Shown: positions 8,875 through 18,072 of the stretch, one piece after another
How positions within the stretch are numbered: position 1 is the first letter of the stretch
Layout of the letters: every line of letters begins with the position of its first letter
Assembly: GCA_019242475.1 (NCBI GenBank)
Contig: JAFAVK010000094.1
Span: forward strand, 1 to 64,000
Source: Acidobacteriota bacterium
Lineage (GTDB): Bacteria; Acidobacteriota; Blastocatellia; Pyrinomonadales; Pyrinomonadaceae
Reading direction: 5' to 3'
Length of the DNA: 64,000 bases
Translations under genes and position numbers: made by a program
The notes under the pieces: generated by a model
What the model was told of the DNA's origin: nothing
What the model saw: only the letters and a program-made list of their open reading frames with translations
Databases searched by the model: none

Positions 8875-8963
8875 AATGATGAATGATGAGTGATGAGTGA
8901 TGAATTAAAAGCCTGTCGCTTCTCATTCATCACTCATCACTCATCACTCATCATTCATCATTT
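8875..8963. repeat. heptad-word inverted repeat A (ATGAGTG family)
   Basis: The left arm (8875-8904) is made of tandem GTGATGA/ATGATGA words; the right arm (about 8921-8963) is the inverse with one extra word. Roughly 29 bases pair around a loop holding GCCTGTC. It lies wholly between livH and livM and shares word and loop with repeat B. Confidence 0.85.
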
Positions 8964-8968
8964 AACCT

Positions 8969-10072
8969 ATGCCTGGTTTCGTTAAAAAGCTCGTCGGCGC
9001 GGCCGTCTTCCTCGTCGTGCTCTACGCCGTCAGCGCGTTGGTGGGGCGCGAGGGGCTGTTCGGGTTCGGGCTCGGGGCGTACGAGTCGGAGGTGTTGATG
9101 CTCGTCGGCATCAACGTCATCCTCGCCGTCTCGCTGAACCTGATCAACGGCTTCACGGGGCAGTTCTCCATCGGCCACGCCGGCTTCATGGCCATCGGGG
9201 CCTACTCGTCCGCGTACTTCACCGTCTACCACGGGCAGAACCTGGAGCAGGCGCTCGGCGGCGGCGCCTTCGCGCACGCGCTCGTCTTCACCGTCGCCAT
9301 CCTCATCGGCGCGGTGGTCGCGGGCGGGATGGGGCTTTTGGTCGGCATCCCCTCTCTGAGGCTGCGCGGCGACTACCTCGCCATCGTCACGCTCGGCTTC
9401 GCCGAGATCATCCGCATCGTCATCCTCAACCTCGACGTGGTCGGCGGCGCGACCGGCTTCAGCGTCAACGTCACCTACCCGGTCACCTTCTTCTGGGTCG
9501 GGCTCTTCGCCGCCATCACCATCATCGTCGTCCGCAACGTCGTCAAGTCCGACACCGGCCGCGCGCTCATCTCGATCCGCGAGGACGAGCTGGCGGCCGA
9601 GGCGATGGGCGTCAACACGACGCGCTACAAAGTCCTCTCGTTCGTCATCAGCTCGGCCTTCGCGGGCGTGGCCGGCGTGCTCTTCGGCCACTTCAAGCGG
9701 TTCCTGGCGACGCCCGACTTCACCTTCATCAAGAGCTTCGAAGTCATCATCATGATCGTGCTCGGCGGGATGGGCTCGATCACGGGCGCCGTCCTGGGCG
9801 CCGTCGTCATCACCATCCTGCCCGAGCTGCTGCGGCAGCTGCCGTCGGTCGGCGGGTTCAACTTCGCAGACCTGCGCCTGGTCATCTACGCCGCGCTCCT
9901 CATCGTCATCATGCTGACGCGGCCGCAGGGCGTTCTGGGCGAGCGCGAGATCGGGTTCAACTGGCTGCGCCGCGCGCAGAAGGCGCCCGAGGGCGACCGG
10001 CAGGTGGGCGACGACACGGGCGTGCCCATCGCGCAACGCGCGGGCGACGCCGAAGAGGTGGAGAAGAGATGA
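8969..10072 (+). CDS. livM: branched-chain amino acid ABC transporter permease LivM
   Basis: 367 residues. LMLVGINVILAVSLNLINGFTGQFSIGHAGFMAIGAYSSA is the LivM signature, and GIPSLRLRGDYLAIVTLGFAEIIRI is the coupling-loop motif. About nine membrane segments, then a hydrophilic C-terminal tail of about 40 residues. The ATG follows directly on repeat A. Its stop overlaps the LivG start by four bases (ATGA), so these two are translationally coupled. Confidence 0.93.
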   Translation: MPGFVKKLVGAAVFLVVLYAVSALVGREGLFGFGLGAYESEVLMLVGINVILAVSLNLINGFTGQFSIGHAGFMAIGAYSSAYFTVYHGQNLEQALGGGAFAHALVFTVAILIGAVVAGGMGLLVGIPSLRLRGDYLAIVTLGFAEIIRIVILNLDVVGGATGFSVNVTYPVTFFWVGLFAAITIIVVRNVVKSDTGRALISIREDELAAEAMGVNTTRYKVLSFVISSAFAGVAGVLFGHFKRFLATPDFTFIKSFEVIIMIVLGGMGSITGAVLGAVVITILPELLRQLPSVGGFNFADLRLVIYAALLIVIMLTRPQGVLGEREIGFNWLRRAQKAPEGDRQVGDDTGVPIAQRAGDAEEVEKR

Positions 10073-10932
10073 GCGGCGCACCCGAACCGAGCGACGTGCG
10101 GGCGACCAAGGAGGACGGCGTCTTGGCCGAGGCCGCGCGCACGGCGCGTGCGCAGGAGACTGCCCCGGACGGCGAGGCCGTCCTGCGCACGGACAAGGCG
10201 ACCATCCGTTTCGGCGGCCTCGTCGCCGTCAACTCCCTCGACATGGCCGTCAAGCGCGGCGAAATCTACGGCCTCATCGGCCCGAACGGCGCGGGCAAGA
10301 CCACCGTCTTCAACCTCCTGACCGGCGTCTACAAGCCCACCTCGGGCGAGATCTTTTTTCAGGGGCAGCGGGTGGACGGCCTGCGCCCCTACCAGATTTC
10401 GCGCCGCGGCGTCTCGCGCACCTTCCAGAACATACGGCTCTTCCCCGGCATGACGGTGCTCGAGAACGTGATGACGGCCTGCCACCGCCACGCGCGCCAG
10501 AATCTTCTGGACGCCGTGCTGCGCACGCCCCGCTTCGCGCGCGACGAGCGCGGGCACCGCGACTTCTGCATGGAGCTGCTGGAGATTTTCGACCTCGCGC
10601 GCTTCAAGGACGAGGGCGGGACTTCGCTCGCCTACGGCAACCAGCGGCGCCTGGAGATCGTGCGCGCGCTCGCCACCCGGCCGCAGCTCCTGCTGCTCGA
10701 CGAGCCGGCCGCCGGCATGAACCCTTCGGAGCAGGACGACCTCCTGAACCTGATTCACCAGATACGCGACCGCTTCGGCCTGACCATCCTGCTCGTCGAG
10801 CACAACATGAAGGTCGTCATGGGCGTCTGCGAGCGCATCCAGGTCGTGGACTACGGCAAGTCCATCGCCCTCGGCCTCCCGCAGGAGATTCGGAACAACG
10901 CGAAGGTGATCGAAGCGTACCTAGGAGACTAG
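10069..10932 (+). CDS. livG: branched-chain amino acid ABC transporter ATPase LivG
   Basis: 287 residues with about 38 extra N-terminal residues before the ABC domain. Walker A is GPNGAGKTTV, the signature is the LivG-type LAYGNQRRLEI, and Walker B is LLLLDEPAAGMN, followed by VEHNMKVVMGVCERI. It pairs with LivF to drive LivHM. The stop codon lies at the first bases of repeat B. Confidence 0.93.
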   Translation: MSGAPEPSDVRATKEDGVLAEAARTARAQETAPDGEAVLRTDKATIRFGGLVAVNSLDMAVKRGEIYGLIGPNGAGKTTVFNLLTGVYKPTSGEIFFQGQRVDGLRPYQISRRGVSRTFQNIRLFPGMTVLENVMTACHRHARQNLLDAVLRTPRFARDERGHRDFCMELLEIFDLARFKDEGGTSLAYGNQRRLEIVRALATRPQLLLLDEPAAGMNPSEQDDLLNLIHQIRDRFGLTILLVEHNMKVVMGVCERIQVVDYGKSIALGLPQEIRNNAKVIEAYLGD

Positions 10933-11011
10933 TGATGAGTGATGAGTGATGAGTGATGAGTTGAAGGCCGCCTGTCTTCAACTCAGCACTCATCACTCAT
11001 CACTCATCACT
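10931..11011. repeat. heptad-word inverted repeat B (ATGAGTG family)
   Basis: Arms of 36 bases (10931-10966 and 10976-11011) are complementary with a single mismatch around a nine-base loop. The arms are tandem GTGATGA words ending in GTTGAAG. It overlaps the livG stop codon and ends seven bases before livF. Word and loop resemble repeat A, so the two are the same element type. Confidence 0.9.
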
Positions 11012-11018
11012 CCGAGCA

Positions 11019-11723
<705 letters not shown>

Positions 11724-11734
11724 CACGCCAAGAG

Positions 11735-11854
<120 letters not shown>

Positions 11855-11868
11855 CAATTAAAAAGCCC

Positions 11869-13287
11869 ATGAACAGGGGAGTGACAAAAGCTTTGCCGCT
11901 GACGCTGGCGGCCGGGCTCGCGGGTGCGTGCGCGCTCCCGTTCACGCAAGCCCTGGCGGCGGGCGGCGGGGCGGCCGGACACGGGCTCGACCCGTTCGTG
12001 CTCGCGGGGCTCGCGCTCATCTTCGTCGTGGCGAAGCTGGGCGGCGAGCTGTTCGAGAGGATGAACCAGCCGGCCGTGCTGGGCGAGCTGGTCGCAGGGA
12101 TGTGCGTGGGCGCGCTCGCGCTCGCGGGCGTCGGCGGCGTCGAGACCCTGCGCACGGACGCCGTCATCGGCGCGCTCGCGGAGATCGGCGTCATCATCCT
12201 CCTCTTCGAAGTCGGGCTCGAAGCGAACCTCGCGGAGATGTTGGAGGTCGGCTGGTCTTCGCTGCTCGTGGCGACCGCGGGCGTCGTCGTGCCGTTCTTC
12301 CTCGGCTGGGGCGTCTCGGCCTACTTCCTGCCCGGGGGGGCGACGCTCGTCCACGTCTTCATCGGCGCGACGCTCTGCGCGACCTCGGTCGGCATCACGG
12401 CGCGCGTGCTGCGCGACCTGGGGCGGCTCCGGACGCGCGAGTCGCGCATCATTCTCGGCGCGGCCGTCATCGACGACGTGCTGGGGCTGCTCATCCTGGC
12501 GGTCGTCGCGGGCGCCATCCGCGCCTCGGCCGCGGGCGGCACGCTCGCCTTGACGGACGTGGCCCTCATCGCGCTCAAGTCAATCGCCTTCCTCGTCGGC
12601 GCGGTGCTGGTCGGACACTTCGTCGTGCCGCACCTCTTCCGCGGGGTCGGGCGCTTCAAGAGTCGCGGCGTGCTGCTGACGGTGTCGCTCGCCTTCTGCT
12701 TCTTCCTCGCGTGGCTGGCGGCGGAAGTCGGCCTCGCGCCCATCGTCGGCGCGTTCGCCGCCGGGCTCGTGCTGGACGAGGCGCACTTCGAGCCGTTCAG
12801 CGGGCGCGGCGAGACGAAGCTCGAAGACCTGCTCGCGCCGGTCAGTGCCGTGCTCGTGCCCGTCTTCTTCGTGCAGATGGGGATGAGAGTTGACCTGAGC
12901 GCGTTCGCGCGCAGGGAGTTGCTGGGGCTGGCCGCGGCGCTCACCGTCGCGGCGATCATCGGCAAGCAGGTCTGCTCGCTCGCCGTCGTCGAGCGCGGCG
13001 TCAACCGCCTCTCCGTCGGGCTGGGGATGATTCCGCGCGGCGAGGTTGGGCTCATCTTCGCCGGCATCGGCGCGTCGCTCGTGCTGCCGAACGCGCACGG
13101 CGTGCCCGAGCCGGTCGTCGGCCCCGCCGTCTTCGGCGCGGTCGTCATCATGGTCATCGTCACGACGCTGGTCACGCCGCCCGCGCTCAAGTGGTCGCTC
13201 CAGCGAACCCCGGCCGCGCCCGAGCCGGGTCAGGACGAAGCGGTCACGGAGTACGGCGAGGACGCCGCGCGCCGCACGGAATTGTGA
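11869..13287 (+). CDS. CPA2-family cation:proton antiporter
   Basis: 472 residues with about 12 membrane segments and no RCK/TrkA-N domain at the C-terminus, so it is a KefB/NapA-type core only. The first segment (LTLAAGLAGACALPFTQALAA) may be a cleaved signal or an extra helix. FERMNQPAVLGELVAGM is the conserved first core motif; FEVGLEANLAEM and AAVIDDVLGLLILAVVAG carry the acidic residues, with the tandem Asp-Asp used for Na+/H+ or K+/H+ exchange in this family. Located between two Liv-type binding proteins and just downstream of repeat C. Ion specificity is not readable. Confidence 0.85.
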   Translation: MNRGVTKALPLTLAAGLAGACALPFTQALAAGGGAAGHGLDPFVLAGLALIFVVAKLGGELFERMNQPAVLGELVAGMCVGALALAGVGGVETLRTDAVIGALAEIGVIILLFEVGLEANLAEMLEVGWSSLLVATAGVVVPFFLGWGVSAYFLPGGATLVHVFIGATLCATSVGITARVLRDLGRLRTRESRIILGAAVIDDVLGLLILAVVAGAIRASAAGGTLALTDVALIALKSIAFLVGAVLVGHFVVPHLFRGVGRFKSRGVLLTVSLAFCFFLAWLAAEVGLAPIVGAFAAGLVLDEAHFEPFSGRGETKLEDLLAPVSAVLVPVFFVQMGMRVDLSAFARRELLGLAAALTVAAIIGKQVCSLAVVERGVNRLSVGLGMIPRGEVGLIFAGIGASLVLPNAHGVPEPVVGPAVFGAVVIMVIVTTLVTPPALKWSLQRTPAAPEPGQDEAVTEYGEDAARRTEL

Positions 13288-13290
13288 GTG

Positions 13291-13308
13291 CCCCGCCGGC
13301 CGGCGGGG
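13291..13308. promoter_or_regulatory. 18-bp perfect GC palindrome between genes
   Basis: CCCCGCCGGCCGGCGGGG lies three bases after the antiporter stop and four bases before the next ATG (13312). Its right arm is the only G-rich stretch that could act as ribosome site, so folding would mask it. No T-run follows, so it is not a classic terminator. Confidence 0.5.
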
Positions 13309-13311
13309 CGT

Positions 13312-14556
13312 ATGATGTTCGAGGTGTTGAGACGTAAGAGATTCATGGCGGCGCTCGCGCTCTGCGCCTTTTTAACCGCGCAGGGCTGCCGGCGGCAGGA
13401 CGCGCGCGTGGTCGAACAGACTCCGCCCGCGCGCGTGCGCGTTGGCGCCTTCATGTCCCTCTCGGGCGACACGGCGCAGTACGGCCTCTCGGCCCTGAAC
13501 GGCATCCGCATGGCCGTCGAGGAGGCGAACGCGGCGGGCGGGGTCAAGGGCCACCGCGTTGACCTCGTCGTGCGCGACACGCGCTCCGACGGGTTCGAGA
13601 CCACCGTCGTCGTCGATAAGCTCGCGCGCGAGGAGCGCGTGGACGCGCTGCTCGGCGAGGTCGTCAGCTCGCGCTCGCTCGCCGCCGCGCGCGTCGCGCA
13701 GCGCGAGCGCGTGCCGATGCTCACGCCCTCCGCCACCAGCCCCGAGATCACGGCCGTCGGCGACTACGTCTTCCGCAGTTGTTACACCGACACCTTCCAG
13801 GGCGTGGCGCTCGCGCGCTTCGCCGTCGAGAGCCTCGGCGCCCTGCGCGCGGCGATCCTCGTGGATCGCGACCAGGCGTACTCGGTCGAGCTGGCCCGCC
13901 TCATCCGCGAAGACTTCGAGCGGCGCGGCGGCAAGGTCGTCGCCGTGCAGGAGTACCCCGACGGCGAGTCGGACTTCTCCGTCCAGCTCGCGGAGGTCGG
14001 CGCCGCGCAGCCCGACGTGGTCTTCATCCCGGGTTATTACATGGAGGTGGCTTTGCTCGCGCGGCAGGCGCGCGCGCTGGGGATCAGCGTGCCGCTCGTC
14101 GGCGGCGACGGCTGGGACTCGCCGCGCCTCGCGCAGATCGGCGGGCAGGCCATTTCGGGCGGCTACTTCACCACGCACTTCTCGGCCGCAGACCCAGACC
14201 CGCAGGTGCAGCGGTTCGTCGCGGACTTCCGCCGCCTCTACGGCTCGGCGCCCGACTCCTTCGCCGCCACTTCCTACGACGCCGCGCGCATCATGCTCGC
14301 CGCCATCGAGCGCGCGCCCACGCTCGAACGCGCGGCCGTCCGCGACTCGCTCGCGGCGACGAAAGACTTCCCCGGCGTCACCGGCGCCGTCACCTTCAAC
14401 CCCGAGCGCAACGCCGTCAAGCCCATCGTCGTCGTCCGCATCGGCGACGACGGCCGCCAGACGGTCGAGGCGCACGTCACGCCCGAAGACGTGGCCCCGC
14501 CCGCCACGCCCACCCCGAGCCCGACGCCCCGCCGCGGGCGCACGCGACGCGGGTAG
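13312..14556 (+). CDS. second Liv-type ABC substrate-binding lipoprotein
   Basis: 414 residues from ATG 13312; the track start at GTG 13288 lies in the palindrome. Signal MMFEVLRRKRFMAALALCAFLTAQGC with AQGC lipobox. It aligns in register with the protein at 6661: VRVGAFMSLSGDTAQYG, GIRMAVEEANAAGGVKGHRVDLV, and LVGGDGWDSPRLAQIGGQ. It is thus a paralogue offering a second specificity to the same LivHMGF channel or a sensory role. The C-terminus is Pro/Thr/Arg-rich. It converges on argH with seven bases between stops, with no clear terminator in the gap. Confidence 0.87.
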   Translation: MMFEVLRRKRFMAALALCAFLTAQGCRRQDARVVEQTPPARVRVGAFMSLSGDTAQYGLSALNGIRMAVEEANAAGGVKGHRVDLVVRDTRSDGFETTVVVDKLAREERVDALLGEVVSSRSLAAARVAQRERVPMLTPSATSPEITAVGDYVFRSCYTDTFQGVALARFAVESLGALRAAILVDRDQAYSVELARLIREDFERRGGKVVAVQEYPDGESDFSVQLAEVGAAQPDVVFIPGYYMEVALLARQARALGISVPLVGGDGWDSPRLAQIGGQAISGGYFTTHFSAADPDPQVQRFVADFRRLYGSAPDSFAATSYDAARIMLAAIERAPTLERAAVRDSLAATKDFPGVTGAVTFNPERNAVKPIVVVRIGDDGRQTVEAHVTPEDVAPPATPTPSPTPRRGRTRRG

Positions 14557-14563
14557 TAACTCG

Positions 14564-15949
14564 CTACAGAGACCCCCTCGCCGCGGCGAGCGCCTCGCGC
14601 ACGCGCCCGGGCGAAGTCCCCCCCGACTGCGACTTCGTCGCCAACGTCTGTTCGAGCGAGAGCGCCTCGTACACGTCCTGCGCGACGAGCGGCGAGAACT
14701 CTTGCAGCTCCTCAAGCTCAAGCTCGTGCAGCTCAAGCCCCTTCGAGAGCGCGTGCAGAACCATGCGGCCCGCCGCCTCGTGCGCCTCGCGGAAGGGCTG
14801 GCCGCGCCGGACGAGGTAGTCGGCCAACTCGGTCGCGTTCATGTAACCGACCGACGCCGCGTCCCGCGCGCGCGCCTCGCGCAGGCGGACGTTGCGCAGC
14901 ACGGTCGCCGTCACTTCGAGCGACTCGCGCACCGTGTCGGCCGTGTCGAAGACGGCCTCCTTGTCCTCCTGCATGTCCTTGTTGTAAGTGAGCGGCAGCC
15001 CCTTGATGATCGTGAGGAGCGCGAAGGTGTGGCCGTAGACGCGGCCCGTCTTGCCGCGCACGAGTTCGAGCGCGTCCGGGTTCTTCTTCTGCGGCATCAG
15101 GCTCGACCCCGTCGCCACGGCGTCGGAGAGTTCGACGAACCCGAACTCGGTCGTCGCGTAGATGATGAGGTCTTCGGCCAGGCGCGAGAGGTGCGCCATC
15201 ACAAGCGCCGCCGCGGCGGCGAACTCGACGCAGAAGTCGCGGTCGCTCACGGCGTCGAGGCTGTTGCGCGAGACCGAGTCGAAGCCCAACTCCTTCGCGA
15301 CTAACTCGCGGTCAATCGCGTAGCTCGTCCCCGCCAGCGCGGCCGAGCCGAGCGGCATCACGTTCAAGCGCCGGCGCGCGTCCCCGAAGCGCTCGCGGTC
15401 GCGCGCGAACATCTCGAAGTAGGCGAGGCACCAGTGTGCGAAGAGCACCGGCTGCGCGCGTTGCAGGTGTGTGTAGCCGGGCAGCACCGCGTCCGCGTGC
15501 GATTCTGCTAAGTCGAGCAGCGCCGCCTGCACGCCGCGCAGGGCTTCGGCCGAGCGGTCGATCTCGTCGCGCAGCCAGAGGCGCAGCGCCGTCGCCACCT
15601 GGTCGTTGCGGCTGCGCCCCGTGTGCAACCTGCGGCCCGCGTCGCCGACCAGCTCGGTCAGGCGCGCCTCGATGAACGAGTGCACGTCCTCGGCCGCCTC
15701 GTCGTCGAAGAAGGCTTCGCCCTCGCGCTCGGCGCGCGCGAGCAGCTCGTGCAGGCCGCGCCTGATCTCCGCGGCCTCCGCGTCGTTCAGGACGCCGGCC
15801 GCGCGCAGCCCCTCGCCGTGCGCGAGACTGCCGCGCACGTCCGCCTCGAACAGCCTCCGGTCGAAGCCGAAGGAGCGGTTGTAACGCGCGAACCCCGGAT
15901 CGATCTGCCCCGTGAAGCGCCCGCCCCACAACTTTTTCGAATCTGTCAT
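14564..15949 (-). CDS. argH: argininosuccinate lyase
   Basis: 461 residues, normal length. KKLWGGRFTGQIDPGFARYN at the start, the helical body, and the catalytic loop GSSLMPQKKNPDALELVRGK are diagnostic. HTGRSRNDQVATALRLWLRDE and GYTHLQRAQPVLFAHW carry active-site Thr/His. It cleaves argininosuccinate to arginine and fumarate, the last step of the pathway. Unlike the other arg genes here it is leftward and separated from argR by the 7-kb TIR/CHAT cassette. Confidence 0.96.
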   Translation of the reverse strand: MTDSKKLWGGRFTGQIDPGFARYNRSFGFDRRLFEADVRGSLAHGEGLRAAGVLNDAEAAEIRRGLHELLARAEREGEAFFDDEAAEDVHSFIEARLTELVGDAGRRLHTGRSRNDQVATALRLWLRDEIDRSAEALRGVQAALLDLAESHADAVLPGYTHLQRAQPVLFAHWCLAYFEMFARDRERFGDARRRLNVMPLGSAALAGTSYAIDRELVAKELGFDSVSRNSLDAVSDRDFCVEFAAAAALVMAHLSRLAEDLIIYATTEFGFVELSDAVATGSSLMPQKKNPDALELVRGKTGRVYGHTFALLTIIKGLPLTYNKDMQEDKEAVFDTADTVRESLEVTATVLRNVRLREARARDAASVGYMNATELADYLVRRGQPFREAHEAAGRMVLHALSKGLELHELELEELQEFSPLVAQDVYEALSLEQTLATKSQSGGTSPGRVREALAAARGSL

Positions 15950-16548
15950 CCGCCACCCTCCCGCTCAGCATTCTACACAAAGACGCGCCGCCGTCCGGTC
16001 AACTGAATCTACCGGCGAACACGCTTCCGTAGCCAGTTGATAGTACTCAATTCGGCACTGGCTCAGAAGTGAGCTTGCCGTCGGACGTTAGGAATTAAGG
16101 AGCAGCGTGGTCTCGGGCCGGCGCTTTCAGGAAGGCGGAAGGTCGGTGCCTTATTCCGGCCTGCCACAAACATGCGAGTGTCGGAGATAATTCCATTGAC
16201 TTCGCTCACCGCTTGGGAATATCTTGCCCACTCTGACGGCTCAACTGCGTGGGCTCTCCCGCCCATCCCAACGTTTGACACGACTGACAGCACTGTCTAG
16301 CGCTCACGCCTTTATCTCTCGCAGCGGCAGGGACGACGAGCTCATCAAGGTGCCATGTAACGCTCTCGAATGCGTCAGCCTGTCCGCCCGGAGGGTCTGG
16401 CGTAGCGCACGCGGCGAACCGCAGCCCGGAGCCGAACCCAGAGTCCCGCCGGGGGTAGTGATGGTCAGCCGCCCTGTGCCGGTAAACATCCTCACCGCCT
16501 CCGGTGTGAATGGAGAGTCGCTTCAGTAGTTCCTTGCGGAGTTTAGTC
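15950..16548. other. intergenic region, about 600 bp, no recognised gene
   Basis: This stretch between argH and the TIR gene is less GC-rich than its neighbours. The short ORFs on both strands (16063-16293, 16224-16529 and others) have no ribosome site and no family resemblance. It must hold the argH promoter on the left and the TIR-operon promoter on the right. The change in base composition fits a cassette boundary. Confidence 0.5.
16196..16225 (+). promoter_or_regulatory. candidate promoter of the TIR/CHAT operon
   Basis: TTGACT (16196-16201), an 18-base spacer and TATCTT (16220-16225). A second candidate is TTGACA at 16275-16280 with TAGCGC 17 bases later. Either leaves a 250-350 nt leader. 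The match is only moderate. Confidence 0.3.
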
Positions 16549-18072
16549 ATGGCAAGTAAAAAGTTTTTCATTTCGTACAAGCATGTGGAGCCGGACACCA
16601 CTCTGGCTAAGTCCCTCGCACAGGGGCTTGAGAGGGCGCGCCACGAGGTCTTTATAGACATCAACATACCTATTGGAAAAGATTGGTCGAAGGAGATAGC
16701 AGCGCAGATGGAACGGTGCGACTATCTCGTAGTTCTGATTTCGAAAGACGTTCTGAACAGCGAGATGGTTCAGGCCGAAGTGCGGTCGGCTTTTCAGAGG
16801 AACAAGCGGGATGGCTCCCCCAGCATCCTGCCAGTCCGGGTGCGCTACAACGATAAGTTAGATTATGAACTTAGCGCCTTCCTGGATCGGCTACAGCATG
16901 CGACGTGGGAGACGCCGGAGGACTCGGAAAAGATTCTCCAGGCTCTTTTGAATGCGGCGACGGATTCGACGCCCCGCCGAGACCCCGGAATCGGAGACGC
17001 GTCAAAGGGGACGGCCGTCCACGAACCGGCGGGTGCAGGCGAGAATTACTGTCGGCCCCAGCCCGTCGTTGACACGCGTGTGCTGTCGGCTCCCGGCGGG
17101 AGTATAAAGTTGACCGACCCTTTGTATTTGAGAAGGACTGCCGATTCGGTGGTGACACAGCGCGCGAAGGTCGTCGGGGAGACGCTCGTCATTAAGGCCC
17201 CGCGGCAGATGGGGAAGAGTAGCCTGCTGCTCAGGTATCTGTCCGAGTGCGCCGCGTCGGGTAAAAAACACGCCTTCCTCGATTTCTCGATCTTCTCGGA
17301 CGTCGTGGTCGAAGACTATTCGACCCTCCTGACCGAGATAGCCGGCTTCCTGACGCGGAAGTTTAAGGTCGCCGGCGCGACCCCCCGCCCGATCCCGAAT
17401 CAACAGCAACTGACCAACTTTATCGAAGACTCGATCCTTTCGTCCTTCGAGGAGCCGGTCGTCATCGCCTTCGACGAAGTAGACAGGGTCTTCGGGATGC
17501 CCTACCAGAACGACTTCTTCACGATGCTCCGTCTGTGGCACAACAAGCGGGCGGAACTCGATTCCGCGTGGGAGAAGGTTGACTTGGCGCTGGTGATCTC
17601 CACCGAGCCGTACCTGCTCATCGACACGGGCGACAGGTCGCCCTTCAACGTCTCCGAGCCGGTGCGGCTGGCGCCGTTCGGACACGAAGACTGCTCCACG
17701 CTGAACGAGTTGTACGGCGGCCCGCTGACCCGGCCGCAGCTGGAGGAGCTGCACGGCCTCCTGGGCGGCCACCCTTACCTGACCCGGCTGGCTTTCTATA
17801 AACTCGTCTCCCCGGACCCGGTGAGCATCTCGGCCCTGCTCGACCAGGCGGCCGAGACGGACGGCCCCTTCGGCGATCACTTACGCGCCTGGCTTCTCAA
17901 ACTGGGTAAGCAGCAGGCGCTCCTCAGCGGGATGAAGCAGATCCTGCGGAACGGGACTGCCGACGATGACGTTTATTACCGCCTCCATAGCGGTGGTTTA
18001 GTCCAGCGGCGGGACGGGCGCATCATCCCCTCGAACAGGTTGTACAGCCGATTCTTCAGCAACATTCTGTGA
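16549..18072 (+). CDS. TIR-domain protein with C-terminal AAA-like ATPase
   Basis: 507 residues from ATG 16549, preferred over 16510 because GGAG lies upstream and MASKKFFISYKH begins exactly at a TIR domain. Residues 1-130 are TIR: FISYKH, VFIDINIPIGKDW, YLVVLISKDVLNSEMVQAEV, where the last Glu occupies the usual NADase position. After a linker, residues about 200-500 form an AAA-like (AAA_35-type) ATPase: APRQMGKSSLLLRYL as Walker A near 216-225 and VVIAFDEVDRVFG as Walker B near 304. The 3' end overlaps the next start (GTGA). The pairing suggests an effector or adaptor for the giant downstream protein. TIR domains in such settings usually degrade NAD+ or make a nucleotide signal; that activity is inferred. 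Confidence 0.8.
   Translation: MASKKFFISYKHVEPDTTLAKSLAQGLERARHEVFIDINIPIGKDWSKEIAAQMERCDYLVVLISKDVLNSEMVQAEVRSAFQRNKRDGSPSILPVRVRYNDKLDYELSAFLDRLQHATWETPEDSEKILQALLNAATDSTPRRDPGIGDASKGTAVHEPAGAGENYCRPQPVVDTRVLSAPGGSIKLTDPLYLRRTADSVVTQRAKVVGETLVIKAPRQMGKSSLLLRYLSECAASGKKHAFLDFSIFSDVVVEDYSTLLTEIAGFLTRKFKVAGATPRPIPNQQQLTNFIEDSILSSFEEPVVIAFDEVDRVFGMPYQNDFFTMLRLWHNKRAELDSAWEKVDLALVISTEPYLLIDTGDRSPFNVSEPVRLAPFGHEDCSTLNELYGGPLTRPQLEELHGLLGGHPYLTRLAFYKLVSPDPVSISALLDQAAETDGPFGDHLRAWLLKLGKQQALLSGMKQILRNGTADDDVYYRLHSGGLVQRRDGRIIPSNRLYSRFFSNIL

Noticed and set aside
16224-16529. 101-residue ORF upstream of the TIR gene
   Set aside because: No ribosome site or recognisable motif; overlaps the likely promoter region.
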